Origin: a bacterium
Lineage (GTDB): Bacteria > Myxococcota_A > Bradymonadia > UBA7976 > UBA1532
Direction of reading: 5' to 3'
DNA: 64,000 bases
Assembly (NCBI GenBank): GCA_030427205.1
Contig: JAUHXC010000005.1
Span: 248,001-312,000, forward strand
Below are positions 25,382 through 34,851 of this stretch, in pieces; positions within the stretch are counted from its first letter, which is position 1; the number at the start of each line of letters is the position of its first letter. Below the pieces are notes generated by a model. It had not been told where the DNA came from and made no database searches. It saw nothing but the letters and a program-made list of their open reading frames with translations. The position numbers were made by a program, and so were the translations under genes.

Positions 25382-28300
25382 TCAGTCGGCGTCAGGGGCG
25401 GGCAGTTCGGGCAGCGGCTCGGTCTCGACCGAGTCATCGCCAGCGACGGCCCGCGGCGCGCGGGCGTCGGGGTGTCGGGCGAGCACTTCTTCGGCGAGCA
25501 TCGGCACTTCGTCGCTGCGGCCGAGCTTCTCGAGCGCGCGCCGCAGCCCTTCGAAAGCCTCGTCGATCTGGCTCGGGCTCATCGTGCCCGCGTCGCCGAG
25601 CAGCGCCCGTTCGAGGTGCACGGTGGCGTCGGGGTTGTCGCCGCGATCGAGCGCCATGAGCCCCAGGGCCAGATGGGCCCGGCCGTGGCGGGCGTCGAGC
25701 CGCACCGCCGCTTCGAGATCGGCCCGGGCCCGGCCCACGTGGCCCAGCCGGGTCTGCCAGAGCACGCCGCGGACCGCGTGCAGGCCGGCCCGGACCCGGT
25801 CGTCGGCGGCGTGGTCGATGCGGTCGTCGAGCAGGCGGCGCACCCGGTCGAGGTCGATGCGCCGCGGCCGCAGCACCACCAGGGCCTCGACCGCCTCGGC
25901 GACCACCGCCGCCGCGCCAGCGGGATCGGCCAGCGCGCGCTCGTAGGCCGAGGCGGCGCCTTCATCGTCGTCGAGGGCGCGCTCGGTGATCTGGGCGCGG
26001 CGCAACAGCAGCTCGGCCCGCTCGGGGCGCGCGCCGATGGTGGCCACGTGCCGCTCGATGACGCCGCACAGCTCACCCCAGCGCTGCTCGCCGGCGTAGA
26101 GCGTCTCGAGCAGGGCGTAGGCCCGCTGCAGGTGCGGCGCGAGGGCCAGCGCCTCTTCGAGCAACCGGGCGGCCTCGTCGCGGGCCCGGGGGTCGGCGGC
26201 CAGCGCCTCGGCCCGCTCGACGAGCGCGTCGACCACCTCGTCGGCCGGCCGATCGGCGAGCGTGCCCCAATCGATCGGCGCGGCGGCGCGGCGGCTGCGC
26301 AGGCCGAGCACCGCCGCGAAGGCGTCGGTGCCTTCGAGGTCGGCGGCGGCCATGTCGAGCCAGGGCTCGGCGCCGTCGACGTCGCCGAGCGCGTCGACGT
26401 AGAGCCGCGCCAGATCGAGCGCGAGCTCGCCGCGGTGCGGCCCGGGCAGCGCAGCGCCGATCTGCCGGGCGCGCAGCTCGGCGAGGGCGTGGTGATCGGC
26501 GGTGGCAACGAGGACTTCGGCCAGGTGCTCCATGGCTTCGACGTTGTCGGGCCACGCGGCGAGGCTGGCCTCGAACAGCCGCCGGGCGCGGGTCGGCGCG
26601 CCCAATCGACTGGCGATCTGCCCGGCCTCGGCCAGGGCCGAAGAGCGGCGGATGGCCTCGGGCCCGGCGTCGCCGAGCACCGCCGCCTGAGCTTCGAGCG
26701 CGTCGAGCAGCGCCCGCGGGTCGTCCGCTTCTCGGGCCAGCGCGATCCACTGCTCGACGACCTGCGGATCGTCGATCTCGGCGTGGGCCTCGGCGAGCAG
26801 CTCGAGGGCGCGGGCGGCGTCGGCGTCGGCCAGCAGCTCGGCGGCGCGCCACCGGCGGTGAGCCGCGTCGACCGCCGACAGCCGGGGCAGGCCTTCGAGC
26901 AGCCGGGCGGCGGCCTCGGGCGCTCGACCGGCGGACCGCAACAGGTTCACGAGCAGATCGAGCGCGCGGTTGCCGACCGGCAGGGCCCGCTCGGCGGCGG
27001 CGATGGCCTCGTCGAGCCGACCGGCGGTGCGCAGGATGGACGCCCGCAACAGGTTCAGCTCGCTGGCGCTGCCGAACTCAGCGGCCTCACGCCGATCGTA
27101 GAGGCCCAGCAGCGCGTCCCACTGCTCGCGCAGGGCGTACAGGTCTTCCAGGGCTTCGAGCGCCTCGACCCACAGCGGCCCACCGGGTTCGGCGTTGTCG
27201 AGCACGCCCACCAGGGCCGGCACGGCGCCGTCGGGATCGTGCAGCCGGTCTCGGCGCAGCTCGGCCAGCTCGAGGAAGAGCCGGGCGCGATGATCGGGGT
27301 CGACCACCCGGGCCAGCTCGTCTTCGACGGCCTTCGCCCGGGCGGATGCGGCCGCGGCGGCGCCGTCGTCCAGCTCGGGATCGAGCGGGGGCAGCTCGTC
27401 GTCGGGGCCGTCGGTCTCCGGCGCATGGGCCGGCGGCGGGCCGGACGATGCCTCGGCGATGCGATCGATGACCTGCCGGATGCCCTGCCCCGACGGCGAG
27501 GCGAGCGGGGCGGTCACCGGCCGGGCCGCCGACGCCGCCGGGCGATGCAGCGCGCGCCCGGGCCGCGGGTTGCTGGCCGGCGCCGGCTCGGGCAGATCGG
27601 GCATCTCCAGAGGCTGCGGCTCTTCCAGCTCGGGCAGTCGACCGCCGGCGCGCAGCGCGGCGAGGGCTTCGGCGTCCTCGGGCAGCGAGTCGAGCAGGGC
27701 CTCCCAGCAGTCGAGCGCGCGCGCCCGCTGGCTGTCGTGGCGCCCGAGGACCCGGGCCACGGCCCGCAGCACCGCCTGCCGATCGGCCAGCGGCTCGCCC
27801 AGAGCCAGGCGCGCGTCGAGCACGTCGCCCAGCGCGTCGGCGTCGTCGGCCTCGATCAGCAGCGCTACCAGCAGATCGAGCCCATCGGGCGGGATGTCGC
27901 CGGTGGCCTGCAAGCGGCTCAATCGCACCCGCGCCGCGTCCTCTTCGCCCAGCGCCCGCTCGGCGAGCGCCAGCCGATAGACATCGTCGGGCCGCGCGCC
28001 GGACGCCTCGGCCTCGACCAACCCGGCGTAGGCGCGGCGCACGTTGACCCAGTCTTCGGCGGCGAAGCTGCGCTCGCCGAGCAGGGTCAGCGCCGGGCGA
28101 TAGTCGGGCTGCTCGCCGAGGGCCGCCAGCGCGAGCTGGGTGCCTTCGTCGGGCCGTTCGAGCGCGGTGTAGGCCAGCTTGGCGAGGCTGGTGAGCAGCG
28201 CCGGGCGCTCGCGGGCTTCGGCCCGTTCGAGCTGCGCCCGCAACAGCTGCGCGACCCGCGGCCAGTCGGCCAGGGCGGTGGCGACCTCGAGCCGCATGCG

Positions 28301-31225
28301 ACGCACGTCGGCGTCTTCGGGGTCGCTGCGCAGCACCTCATCGAGCAGCGGCGCGGCCTCTTCGGGCCGACGCAGCTCGCGCCACGAGAGCCGACCGGCG
28401 CGCTTGGCCAGGAAGCGGCGCACGCTGGGGCGCATGGCCCGCTGCAAGCCGGCCTCGAAGAACGCGACGATGCCCTCGACGTCGCCCTGCCGCAGCAGGG
28501 TGTCCTGCGCCTGTTCGTAGACCGTCATCCGGTCGGGATCGGCCTCGGCCGCCTTCTCGAGGTAGTCGAGCGCGTCGGCGCCGCGGTCGAGGGCGTCGAG
28601 CACCTCGGCGATGCGCAACAGGAACGGCGCGACGGGCTCGTCGTAGCCTTCGGCCTCGTAGACCGCGTACAGGGCCTCGTAGTGGGGCAGCGCCGCGCCG
28701 GCCCGCTTCTGCTCGAACAGCAGATCGGCCAGCGGCCGCAGGACCTCGGGGTCATCGGCGCGGCGGACCCGCGCCCGCTCGTAGCTGTCGATCGCCGCCC
28801 GCGGCCGATCGAGGATGCGGGCCTGCAGGCGGCCCAGTTCGAGCCAGATCAGCCCTTCTTCGCTGGCCGGCAGCACCGCCGCCAACCGCTCGAGCAGGGT
28901 CGCCAGCTCGCCGAAGCGCTCGCGCTCACGGTAGATGTCGGCCAGCCCTTCGAGCGCGCCGCGATGCTGCGGATCACAGCCCAGCGCCAGGGAGTAGGTC
29001 TGCGCGGCGTCGTCGGTGCGGTTGAGGTGCAGCCGCAAGAGATCGCCGCGCTCGGTATAGGCCGCCGCCAGCCGATCGGGCACTTCGAGCCGGGTGCAGA
29101 GCCGGGCCAGCACGGCCTCGAGCGCCGCGTGGCGCTCGGCCTCCCGGTGGATCGCGCCGAGGGCGTCGAGCACTTCGGGGTCGTCCCGGCGCAGGCTCGC
29201 GGCCTCTTCGAGCAGGGTGACCGCGCGCAGCTCGTCGCCATGCCGCGCGCGCACGACCTCGGCCAGACGCGCCAGCCGTCGACCGCGGGTCACCGGATCC
29301 GCCGACCGCTCGACGGCCATCTCGAGCACCCGGGTCACGTCGTCCCAGCGCTCGGCGCGGGCGTGCAGCTCTTCGAGCGCCGCCAGCGCCTGCTCGGCCT
29401 GCCCCGCGCTGCCCGACAGCGCCTTCTGGTAGTAGGCCACCGCCAGCGGGGGGTCGCCATGGGGGCCCGCGAGCACCTCGCCCAGCCGCAGGTAGACCGC
29501 GTTGCGGTCGACCTCGACCCGGCCGTCGTCGATCACCCGCAGCAGCTCTTCGAGCGCGTTGCGCGCCCGCGCCGGCTCGCCGTCCGCCAGCGCAGCCTCA
29601 GCCAGCCCGAAGAGCGCGCCCGGATGGCCCGGCACGAGCATCAACGCCTGCCGATAGCGCAGGGCGGCCGTGGCCGACCCCTCGGCGGGGTCACGACGCC
29701 AGAGGTCGCCCAGCCGCACCATCGCGTCGGCCGCGCCGCCGTGATCGCCGCGCTCCTGGAGAATGCGCGCCGCCCGGTCGAGGGTACGCACCGCCGGCAG
29801 CACCCGCCCGGCGCGCTCCTGGGCGACGGCCAGCCCCAGCAGCGCCTCTACGTCCTCCGGCTGAGCTTCCAACGCGCGCTCGAAGTAGCCCACCGCCGCG
29901 TCGAGATCGTCGGCCTGCTCCAGCGCGACCTTGCCCAGCTGATGGAAGAGCGCCTGCCGCGCGTCGGGGTCGTCCTCCCGGGCCAGCAGACGCTCGCGGG
30001 TGCGCAGCGCCGCCGCCCAGTCGCCGGTGCGCGACTGCAAATCGGCCAGCGCCCGCAGCGCGCCGGGCAACCGACGGCGCAGGGCCAGCGCGGCCTCCAG
30101 CGCGCGTACGGCCGCCGGCGGATCGACCTCGGCCAGCGCCGCGGCCATCGCGCAGCGAGCCTGGGCCGCTTCGAGGGCATCGCCGGTCTGCTCGGCGATC
30201 TCGGCGATGCGCGCCAGCGTGCCGGCGGCCGCGTTGGGCTGACCCTGCTTCTGCTGAACCACCGCCAGCGCGCAGAGCGCGTCGAGATCGTCGGGGTAGC
30301 GGACGAGGCGGGCCTTGGCCAGCGCCGCCGCGTCGGCCAGGTTGCCGGCGGGCGTCACATTGAGCTGCAGCAGCCGATTGACCAGGAAGGGGTGGTCGGG
30401 ATGCACCTCGTGCTGGCGGTCGTAGGCGGCGATGGCCCGCTCGAGCTGGCCCTCTTCGATCAGCGCCTCGGTCGACGCGTAGAGGGTCTTGGCCTCGTAG
30501 TCCGACAGAAAGCGCCGCGAGCGGGACGTATTCTCCAGCGCGAGCCCGCGCGGGCCGACCCGGCCTTTCTGCTGACGAGCGGTGGTCAAGCGGATACGGC
30601 CGGCGGTGCACTGGCTCTCGACCAGCCGCACGTCGCGCCGGTCGGGCGCCTTCCAGCCCAGCTCGGCGCAGATCTCGAGCAGCAGGATGTCGACCGGGTC
30701 GACGGTGGCCAGCGTCGGCCCGCTCAGCCGCTCGGTGAGGCCGAGGCCGCGCAGCAGCTCGGCGGCCACCAACGGCGCGGGCATACGCGCCGGCCCGAAG
30801 ATGCGCACCGCGTAGACGCTGACGAGCAGGACCCGCTCGTCGGCCACGCTGGCCGGCTCGATGCGGGCGCGGGCGATGAACGGTGTCGCCCGGTCGGACA
30901 GCTCACCGAGCAGCACCAGCTCGCCGTCGAGGGCGCGGACCTCGACATCGGTGATGGGCCCGCCGCGCAGCCTCGCCCGCAGGGCCCGGCCGACGTCCTG
31001 GTCTTCGGCGTAGAGCACCATGCGCTCGAGCCGCGACCGTTGGTGGCGAAAGCGGTCGACCCCGCCGCTCATGTCGATGCGCGACGGCACCTCGGGCAGG
31101 GCGAGCTGCAGATCTTCGACCGAGAACAGGCCGGAGACCGGGCGTTCGCTGAGCACCAGTCGGCCCAGGCCCTGTTCGAGCCGCAGCGAGAAGTTGCTGC
31201 GTCGACGCTGCTCGGCGGTCGCCAT
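25382..31225 (-). CDS. Giant TPR-repeat protein (1,947 residues)
   Basis: Residues 1-230 form a non-repeat N-terminal domain (beta-rich, with LVLSERPVSGLFSVEDLQLAL). From about 240 onward the protein is a long solenoid of TPR-like pairs, for example AVGYFERALEAQPEDVEALLGLAVAQERAG and AIDSYERARVRRADDPEVLRPLADLLFEQ. An Ala/Pro-rich linker interrupts it near 1250-1330. There is no signal peptide or membrane helix, so it should be cytoplasmic. Proteins like this are common in Myxococcota, where some act in gliding or as scaffolds; no specific role is visible. A GAGGAT ribosome-binding site is present but distant. The gene begins 14 bases after the small lipoprotein gene and is probably cotranscribed with it. 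The long open frame on the opposite strand is a compositional shadow. Confidence 0.85.
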   Translation of the reverse strand: MATAEQRRRSNFSLRLEQGLGRLVLSERPVSGLFSVEDLQLALPEVPSRIDMSGGVDRFRHQRSRLERMVLYAEDQDVGRALRARLRGGPITDVEVRALDGELVLLGELSDRATPFIARARIEPASVADERVLLVSVYAVRIFGPARMPAPLVAAELLRGLGLTERLSGPTLATVDPVDILLLEICAELGWKAPDRRDVRLVESQCTAGRIRLTTARQQKGRVGPRGLALENTSRSRRFLSDYEAKTLYASTEALIEEGQLERAIAAYDRQHEVHPDHPFLVNRLLQLNVTPAGNLADAAALAKARLVRYPDDLDALCALAVVQQKQGQPNAAAGTLARIAEIAEQTGDALEAAQARCAMAAALAEVDPPAAVRALEAALALRRRLPGALRALADLQSRTGDWAAALRTRERLLAREDDPDARQALFHQLGKVALEQADDLDAAVGYFERALEAQPEDVEALLGLAVAQERAGRVLPAVRTLDRAARILQERGDHGGAADAMVRLGDLWRRDPAEGSATAALRYRQALMLVPGHPGALFGLAEAALADGEPARARNALEELLRVIDDGRVEVDRNAVYLRLGEVLAGPHGDPPLAVAYYQKALSGSAGQAEQALAALEELHARAERWDDVTRVLEMAVERSADPVTRGRRLARLAEVVRARHGDELRAVTLLEEAASLRRDDPEVLDALGAIHREAERHAALEAVLARLCTRLEVPDRLAAAYTERGDLLRLHLNRTDDAAQTYSLALGCDPQHRGALEGLADIYRERERFGELATLLERLAAVLPASEEGLIWLELGRLQARILDRPRAAIDSYERARVRRADDPEVLRPLADLLFEQKRAGAALPHYEALYAVYEAEGYDEPVAPFLLRIAEVLDALDRGADALDYLEKAAEADPDRMTVYEQAQDTLLRQGDVEGIVAFFEAGLQRAMRPSVRRFLAKRAGRLSWRELRRPEEAAPLLDEVLRSDPEDADVRRMRLEVATALADWPRVAQLLRAQLERAEARERPALLTSLAKLAYTALERPDEGTQLALAALGEQPDYRPALTLLGERSFAAEDWVNVRRAYAGLVEAEASGARPDDVYRLALAERALGEEDAARVRLSRLQATGDIPPDGLDLLVALLIEADDADALGDVLDARLALGEPLADRQAVLRAVARVLGRHDSQRARALDCWEALLDSLPEDAEALAALRAGGRLPELEEPQPLEMPDLPEPAPASNPRPGRALHRPAASAARPVTAPLASPSGQGIRQVIDRIAEASSGPPPAHAPETDGPDDELPPLDPELDDGAAAAASARAKAVEDELARVVDPDHRARLFLELAELRRDRLHDPDGAVPALVGVLDNAEPGGPLWVEALEALEDLYALREQWDALLGLYDRREAAEFGSASELNLLRASILRTAGRLDEAIAAAERALPVGNRALDLLVNLLRSAGRAPEAAARLLEGLPRLSAVDAAHRRWRAAELLADADAARALELLAEAHAEIDDPQVVEQWIALAREADDPRALLDALEAQAAVLGDAGPEAIRRSSALAEAGQIASRLGAPTRARRLFEASLAAWPDNVEAMEHLAEVLVATADHHALAELRARQIGAALPGPHRGELALDLARLYVDALGDVDGAEPWLDMAAADLEGTDAFAAVLGLRSRRAAAPIDWGTLADRPADEVVDALVERAEALAADPRARDEAARLLEEALALAPHLQRAYALLETLYAGEQRWGELCGVIERHVATIGARPERAELLLRRAQITERALDDDEGAASAYERALADPAGAAAVVAEAVEALVVLRPRRIDLDRVRRLLDDRIDHAADDRVRAGLHAVRGVLWQTRLGHVGRARADLEAAVRLDARHGRAHLALGLMALDRGDNPDATVHLERALLGDAGTMSPSQIDEAFEGLRRALEKLGRSDEVPMLAEEVLARHPDARAPRAVAGDDSVETEPLPELPAPDAD

Positions 31226-31239
31226 CGTGCGCGGGATCC

Positions 31240-31617
31240 TCAGCTCGCGCCGTCGCCGGCGTCCTCTGCGTCAGCGCCCTCGGCCGGCTCGCCCTCAGCG
31301 GGGGCCTCCTCGCCTTCGGCAGCCTTCTCACCTGCGGCGGGGGCCTTGTCAGCTTCGGCCGGGGCCTTCTCGCCGTCGGCCGGGGCCTTCTCGCCCCCGG
31401 CACCGGCGGCGGCCGCCTCGACCTTGGCCGCGTCCGCGGCCGGACCGGCGCAGGGGTTCTCGGTCGGGTCGATGCTCACGCTGTCGCAGGGGTTGGCCAC
31501 ATCGGGCGCGGGCGCCTCGGGCGGCGCCTCCTCGACCTCGGGCGGCGGCGGCGGCGCCCCGCCGCAACCGGCGAGCGCCAGGGCCAGGGCAGCGGCCGGC
31601 AAGTATAGGAAGCGCAT
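31240..31617 (-). CDS. Small Ala/Glu/Pro-rich lipoprotein
   Basis: 125 residues. The signal peptide ends in LALAGC (Cys18) followed by a Pro run. There are two Cys in NPCDSVSIDPTENPCAG, then a degenerate repeat built on GEKAP/ADKAP units and an acidic tail. The GGGAGGAT ribosome-binding site is strong. It is likely an unstructured surface or periplasmic lipoprotein. Function is unknown; it is upstream of the giant TPR gene. Confidence 0.7.
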   Translation of the reverse strand: MRFLYLPAAALALALAGCGGAPPPPPEVEEAPPEAPAPDVANPCDSVSIDPTENPCAGPAADAAKVEAAAAGAGGEKAPADGEKAPAEADKAPAAGEKAAEGEEAPAEGEPAEGADAEDAGDGAS

Positions 31618-31723
31618 GGTGATCCTCCCGTCCGGAGCGTGATCCGCGCGACCTTATCAGACCGGGCGATCGGGCGAAACGCTCCTGACCGCCTGTTGTC
31701 ACCGTTCGCCGTCGGCCTGCCGC

Positions 31724-34630
31724 TCAGCCCGCGGCGCCCACCATCGGCTTGAGGAACTGCCCGGTGTAGCTGCCCTCGACCGCGGCCACCTGCTCCGGCG
31801 TACCGGCGGCGACGATCATGCCGCCGCCATCGCCGCCTTCGGGGCCCAGATCGATGATCCAGTCGGCGGTGCGGATGATGTCGAGGTTGTGCTCGATCAT
31901 CACGATCGTATTGCCCTTGCCCGCCAGCCGCTGCATCACCTTGAGCAGCTTGCGCACGTCTTCGAAGTGCAGCCCGGTGCTCGGCTCGTCGAGGATGTAC
32001 AGCGTGCGCCCCGTGCTGCGCCGGGCCAGCTCGCGGCTGAGCTTGATGCGCTGCGCCTCGCCGCCCGACAGCGTCGTCGACGGCTGCCCCAGCTTCACAT
32101 AACCCAGCCCGACGTCCTGCAGCGTCTGCACGATGCGCTTGATGCGCTTGTGATTGGCGAAGACCTCCGCCGCCTCGTCGACGCTGAGCTCGAGCACCTC
32201 GCTGATGGTCAGCCCGAGGTACTTCACCCGCAGCGTCGCGTCGTTGAAGCGCTTGCCGCCGCACGCCTCGCACGGCACGTACATATCGGCGAGGAAGTGC
32301 ATCTCGACCTTGGTCACCCCCGCGCCCTGGCAGGTCTCGCAGCGGCCGCCCTTGACGTTGAAGCTGAAGCGCCCCGGCTTGTAGCCGTAGGCCTTGGCCT
32401 CGCGCGTGCCGGCGAATACCTTGCGGATGTCGTCCCACACCTTGGTGTAGGTCGCCGGGTTGCTGCGCGGCGTGCGCCCGATGGGCGTCTGATCGATGTC
32501 GATGACCTTGTCGAAGTGGTCGAGCCCGACGATGCGCTCGTGGGCCTTCGACAGCGTGCGCGCCCCGTTGAGCTCACGGGCCGCCGCCGGATAGAGGATG
32601 TCGTTGATCAGCGTGCTCTTGCCCGCGCCGCTGACCCCGGTGACGCAGGTGAACAGCCCGACGGGGATCTCGGCCGAGATGCCCTTGAGGTTGTTGGCCG
32701 ACGCCCCCTCGATGCGCAGCACCCTCTCTCCGTCGAAGACCCGCCGCTTCTCGGGCATCGGGATCACCCGGCGCCCGGCCATATAGGCCCCCGTCAGGCT
32801 CGCCTCGTGGTTCTTGACCACGTCCGGCGGCCCGCTGACGACCACCTCGCCGCCGTGGATGCCCGCGCCCGGCCCGAAGTCCACCAGCCAGTCGGCGCTC
32901 TCCATCATCTCGGCGTCGTGCTCGACGACGATCACCGAGTTGCCCAGGTCGCGCAGGTGCTCCAGCGTGCCGATGAGCCGCCGGTTGTCGCGGGCGTGCA
33001 GCCCGATGCTCGGCTCGTCGAGGATGTACAGCACCCCGGTCAGCTCGCTGCCCATCTGACTCGCCAGCCGGATGCGCTGGCCTTCGCCGCCGCTGAGGGT
33101 CGGCCCCGGCCGGTCGAGGCTGAGATAGGTCAGCCCCACGTTCACCAGGAAGCTCAGCCGGCCGACGATCTCCTTGAGCAGCTCGCCGGCGATCAGCGCC
33201 CGGTTGCCGCCCAGGTCGAGGTCGGAGAGCAGCGCGTGGGCCTCGGCGATGGTCATGCCCGTCAACGCGACGATGCTGCGCCCGCCGATGAAGACCGAGC
33301 GCGACTCGGGGCGCAGCCGCGCGCCGTGGCACTCGCCGCACTCGGCGTCGGTGAAGTACTGCGCGTAGCGCATGCGGCTGTCTTCGGACTCTGTCTCGCG
33401 CCACAGCCGCTCCATGCGCGGCACGATGCCCTCCCACTCGCAGGGGTACTTCACCGTGCGCCGCCCGCGGCGGAAGCGCACGTCGTACTGCCGCTTGCCG
33501 GTGCCGTGCAGGATGACCTGCTGCTGCTCCTCCGGCAGCTCGCCGAACGGCGCTGACAGGTCGATGCCGTGCTCGCCGGCCACCGTCTCGAGCACCCGCT
33601 TGAACCAGCGGGCCGTCGCCAGGTTGAAGCCCTTGACCGCGCCGTTCTCCACCGACAGCGTCGGATCGGGCACGACCCGCTCGGGGTCGATGCGCAGGGC
33701 GGTGCCCAGGCCGTTGCAGCCGTGGCACATGCCCAGCGGGCTGTTGAACGAGAACGACTGCGGCGACAGCTCGGGGAAGCTGACGTCGCAATACGAGCAG
33801 TAGCGGTGCTCGCTGTACAGCTTGTCCCCCGCCTCGACCCCGTCGGGGCCGCCGAGCACCGCGACGACCAGCTTGCCCTCGCCGCGCTTGAGCGCCGTCT
33901 CGACCGAGTCGGTCACCCGCGGGCGGATGCCGTCCTTGGCCACCAGCCGGTCGACGACCACCTCGACGCTGTTGCGCTTCTTCTTGTCGAGCTCGACGCC
34001 GTCTTCGAGGCGCACCACCTCGCCGTTGACCCGCAGCCGGGTGAAGCCCTCGCGCTGCACCTCTTCGATGACGTCTTTGTGCTGCCCCTTGCGGTTCGAG
34101 ATCAGCGGCGCGAGCACCATGTACTTGGTGCGCTCGGGCAGCCCGAGGATCGAGTCGACGATCTGCTGCGCGCTCTGCGGCTCGACCGGGCGCTCGCACT
34201 TGAAGCAGAGCTGCTCGCCGACCCGCGCATAGAGCACGCGCAGATAGTCGTGGATCTCGGTGATCGTGCCCACCGTCGAGCGCGGGTTCTTGCTGACGGT
34301 CTTCTGCTCGATGCTGATCGTCGGCGACAGCCCGCGGATCGATTCGTAGCGCGGCTTCTCCATCTGCCCGAGGAACTGCCGGGCGTAGGCCGACAGGCTC
34401 TCCACATAGCGCCGCTGCCCCTCGGCGAAGAGGGTGTCGAACGCCAGCGACGACTTGCCGCTGCCCGAGACCCCGGTGAACACCACCAGCTTCTTCTTGG
34501 GGATCGCCAGATCGATGCCCTTGAGGTTGTGCTCCCGAGCCCCGCGCACGGCGAGGTGGTCGAGCTCGGTGACCATGCCGGCGGGCGGCGGCACCACGTC
34601 GGGGGCGATGGCGGGCGGGGCGTCGGACAT
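31724..34630 (-). CDS. uvrA: Excinuclease ABC subunit A (UvrA)
   Basis: 968 residues, normal length. Two ABC modules are present: Walker A GVSGSGKSS (53-61) and GVSGAGKST in the second half. The zinc modules are CSYC with CHGC, and CETC with CEAC. Signatures are LSGGEGQRIRLASQMG and LSGGEAQRIKLSREL, each followed by ILDEPS. UvrA dimers recognise DNA damage and load UvrB in nucleotide excision repair. An AGAGG site fixes the ATG at 34630. No LexA box could be supported in the 220-base upstream gap. Confidence 0.97.
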   Translation of the reverse strand: MSDAPPAIAPDVVPPPAGMVTELDHLAVRGAREHNLKGIDLAIPKKKLVVFTGVSGSGKSSLAFDTLFAEGQRRYVESLSAYARQFLGQMEKPRYESIRGLSPTISIEQKTVSKNPRSTVGTITEIHDYLRVLYARVGEQLCFKCERPVEPQSAQQIVDSILGLPERTKYMVLAPLISNRKGQHKDVIEEVQREGFTRLRVNGEVVRLEDGVELDKKKRNSVEVVVDRLVAKDGIRPRVTDSVETALKRGEGKLVVAVLGGPDGVEAGDKLYSEHRYCSYCDVSFPELSPQSFSFNSPLGMCHGCNGLGTALRIDPERVVPDPTLSVENGAVKGFNLATARWFKRVLETVAGEHGIDLSAPFGELPEEQQQVILHGTGKRQYDVRFRRGRRTVKYPCEWEGIVPRMERLWRETESEDSRMRYAQYFTDAECGECHGARLRPESRSVFIGGRSIVALTGMTIAEAHALLSDLDLGGNRALIAGELLKEIVGRLSFLVNVGLTYLSLDRPGPTLSGGEGQRIRLASQMGSELTGVLYILDEPSIGLHARDNRRLIGTLEHLRDLGNSVIVVEHDAEMMESADWLVDFGPGAGIHGGEVVVSGPPDVVKNHEASLTGAYMAGRRVIPMPEKRRVFDGERVLRIEGASANNLKGISAEIPVGLFTCVTGVSGAGKSTLINDILYPAAARELNGARTLSKAHERIVGLDHFDKVIDIDQTPIGRTPRSNPATYTKVWDDIRKVFAGTREAKAYGYKPGRFSFNVKGGRCETCQGAGVTKVEMHFLADMYVPCEACGGKRFNDATLRVKYLGLTISEVLELSVDEAAEVFANHKRIKRIVQTLQDVGLGYVKLGQPSTTLSGGEAQRIKLSRELARRSTGRTLYILDEPSTGLHFEDVRKLLKVMQRLAGKGNTIVMIEHNLDIIRTADWIIDLGPEGGDGGGMIVAAGTPEQVAAVEGSYTGQFLKPMVGAAG

Positions 34631-34851
34631 CGTCGAACCTCTGGACGCGCGTTCAGTCAGTCAATCGGCGGGGCGTAAGATGCGCCGTCGACGACGCCCG
34701 TTGCAAGCGATCTTTCGCCCGGCTGTGAAGTGGCAGGAAGTCTGCCGGACGGGCTGCCCTTCGACGATCAGACAGTCACTGGAGACAGGCCTTGCGCCCC
34801 ACGCGGGTCTGGGCGCAGATCGATCATGGCCCGCCCGCTCAGGAGCCCCGT

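Noticed and set aside
25472..31642. A 2,056-codon open frame on the + strand opposite the giant TPR gene
   Set aside because: Arg/Gly/His-rich translation without domains, no ribosome-binding site; a shadow of the high-G+C TPR gene on the minus strand.
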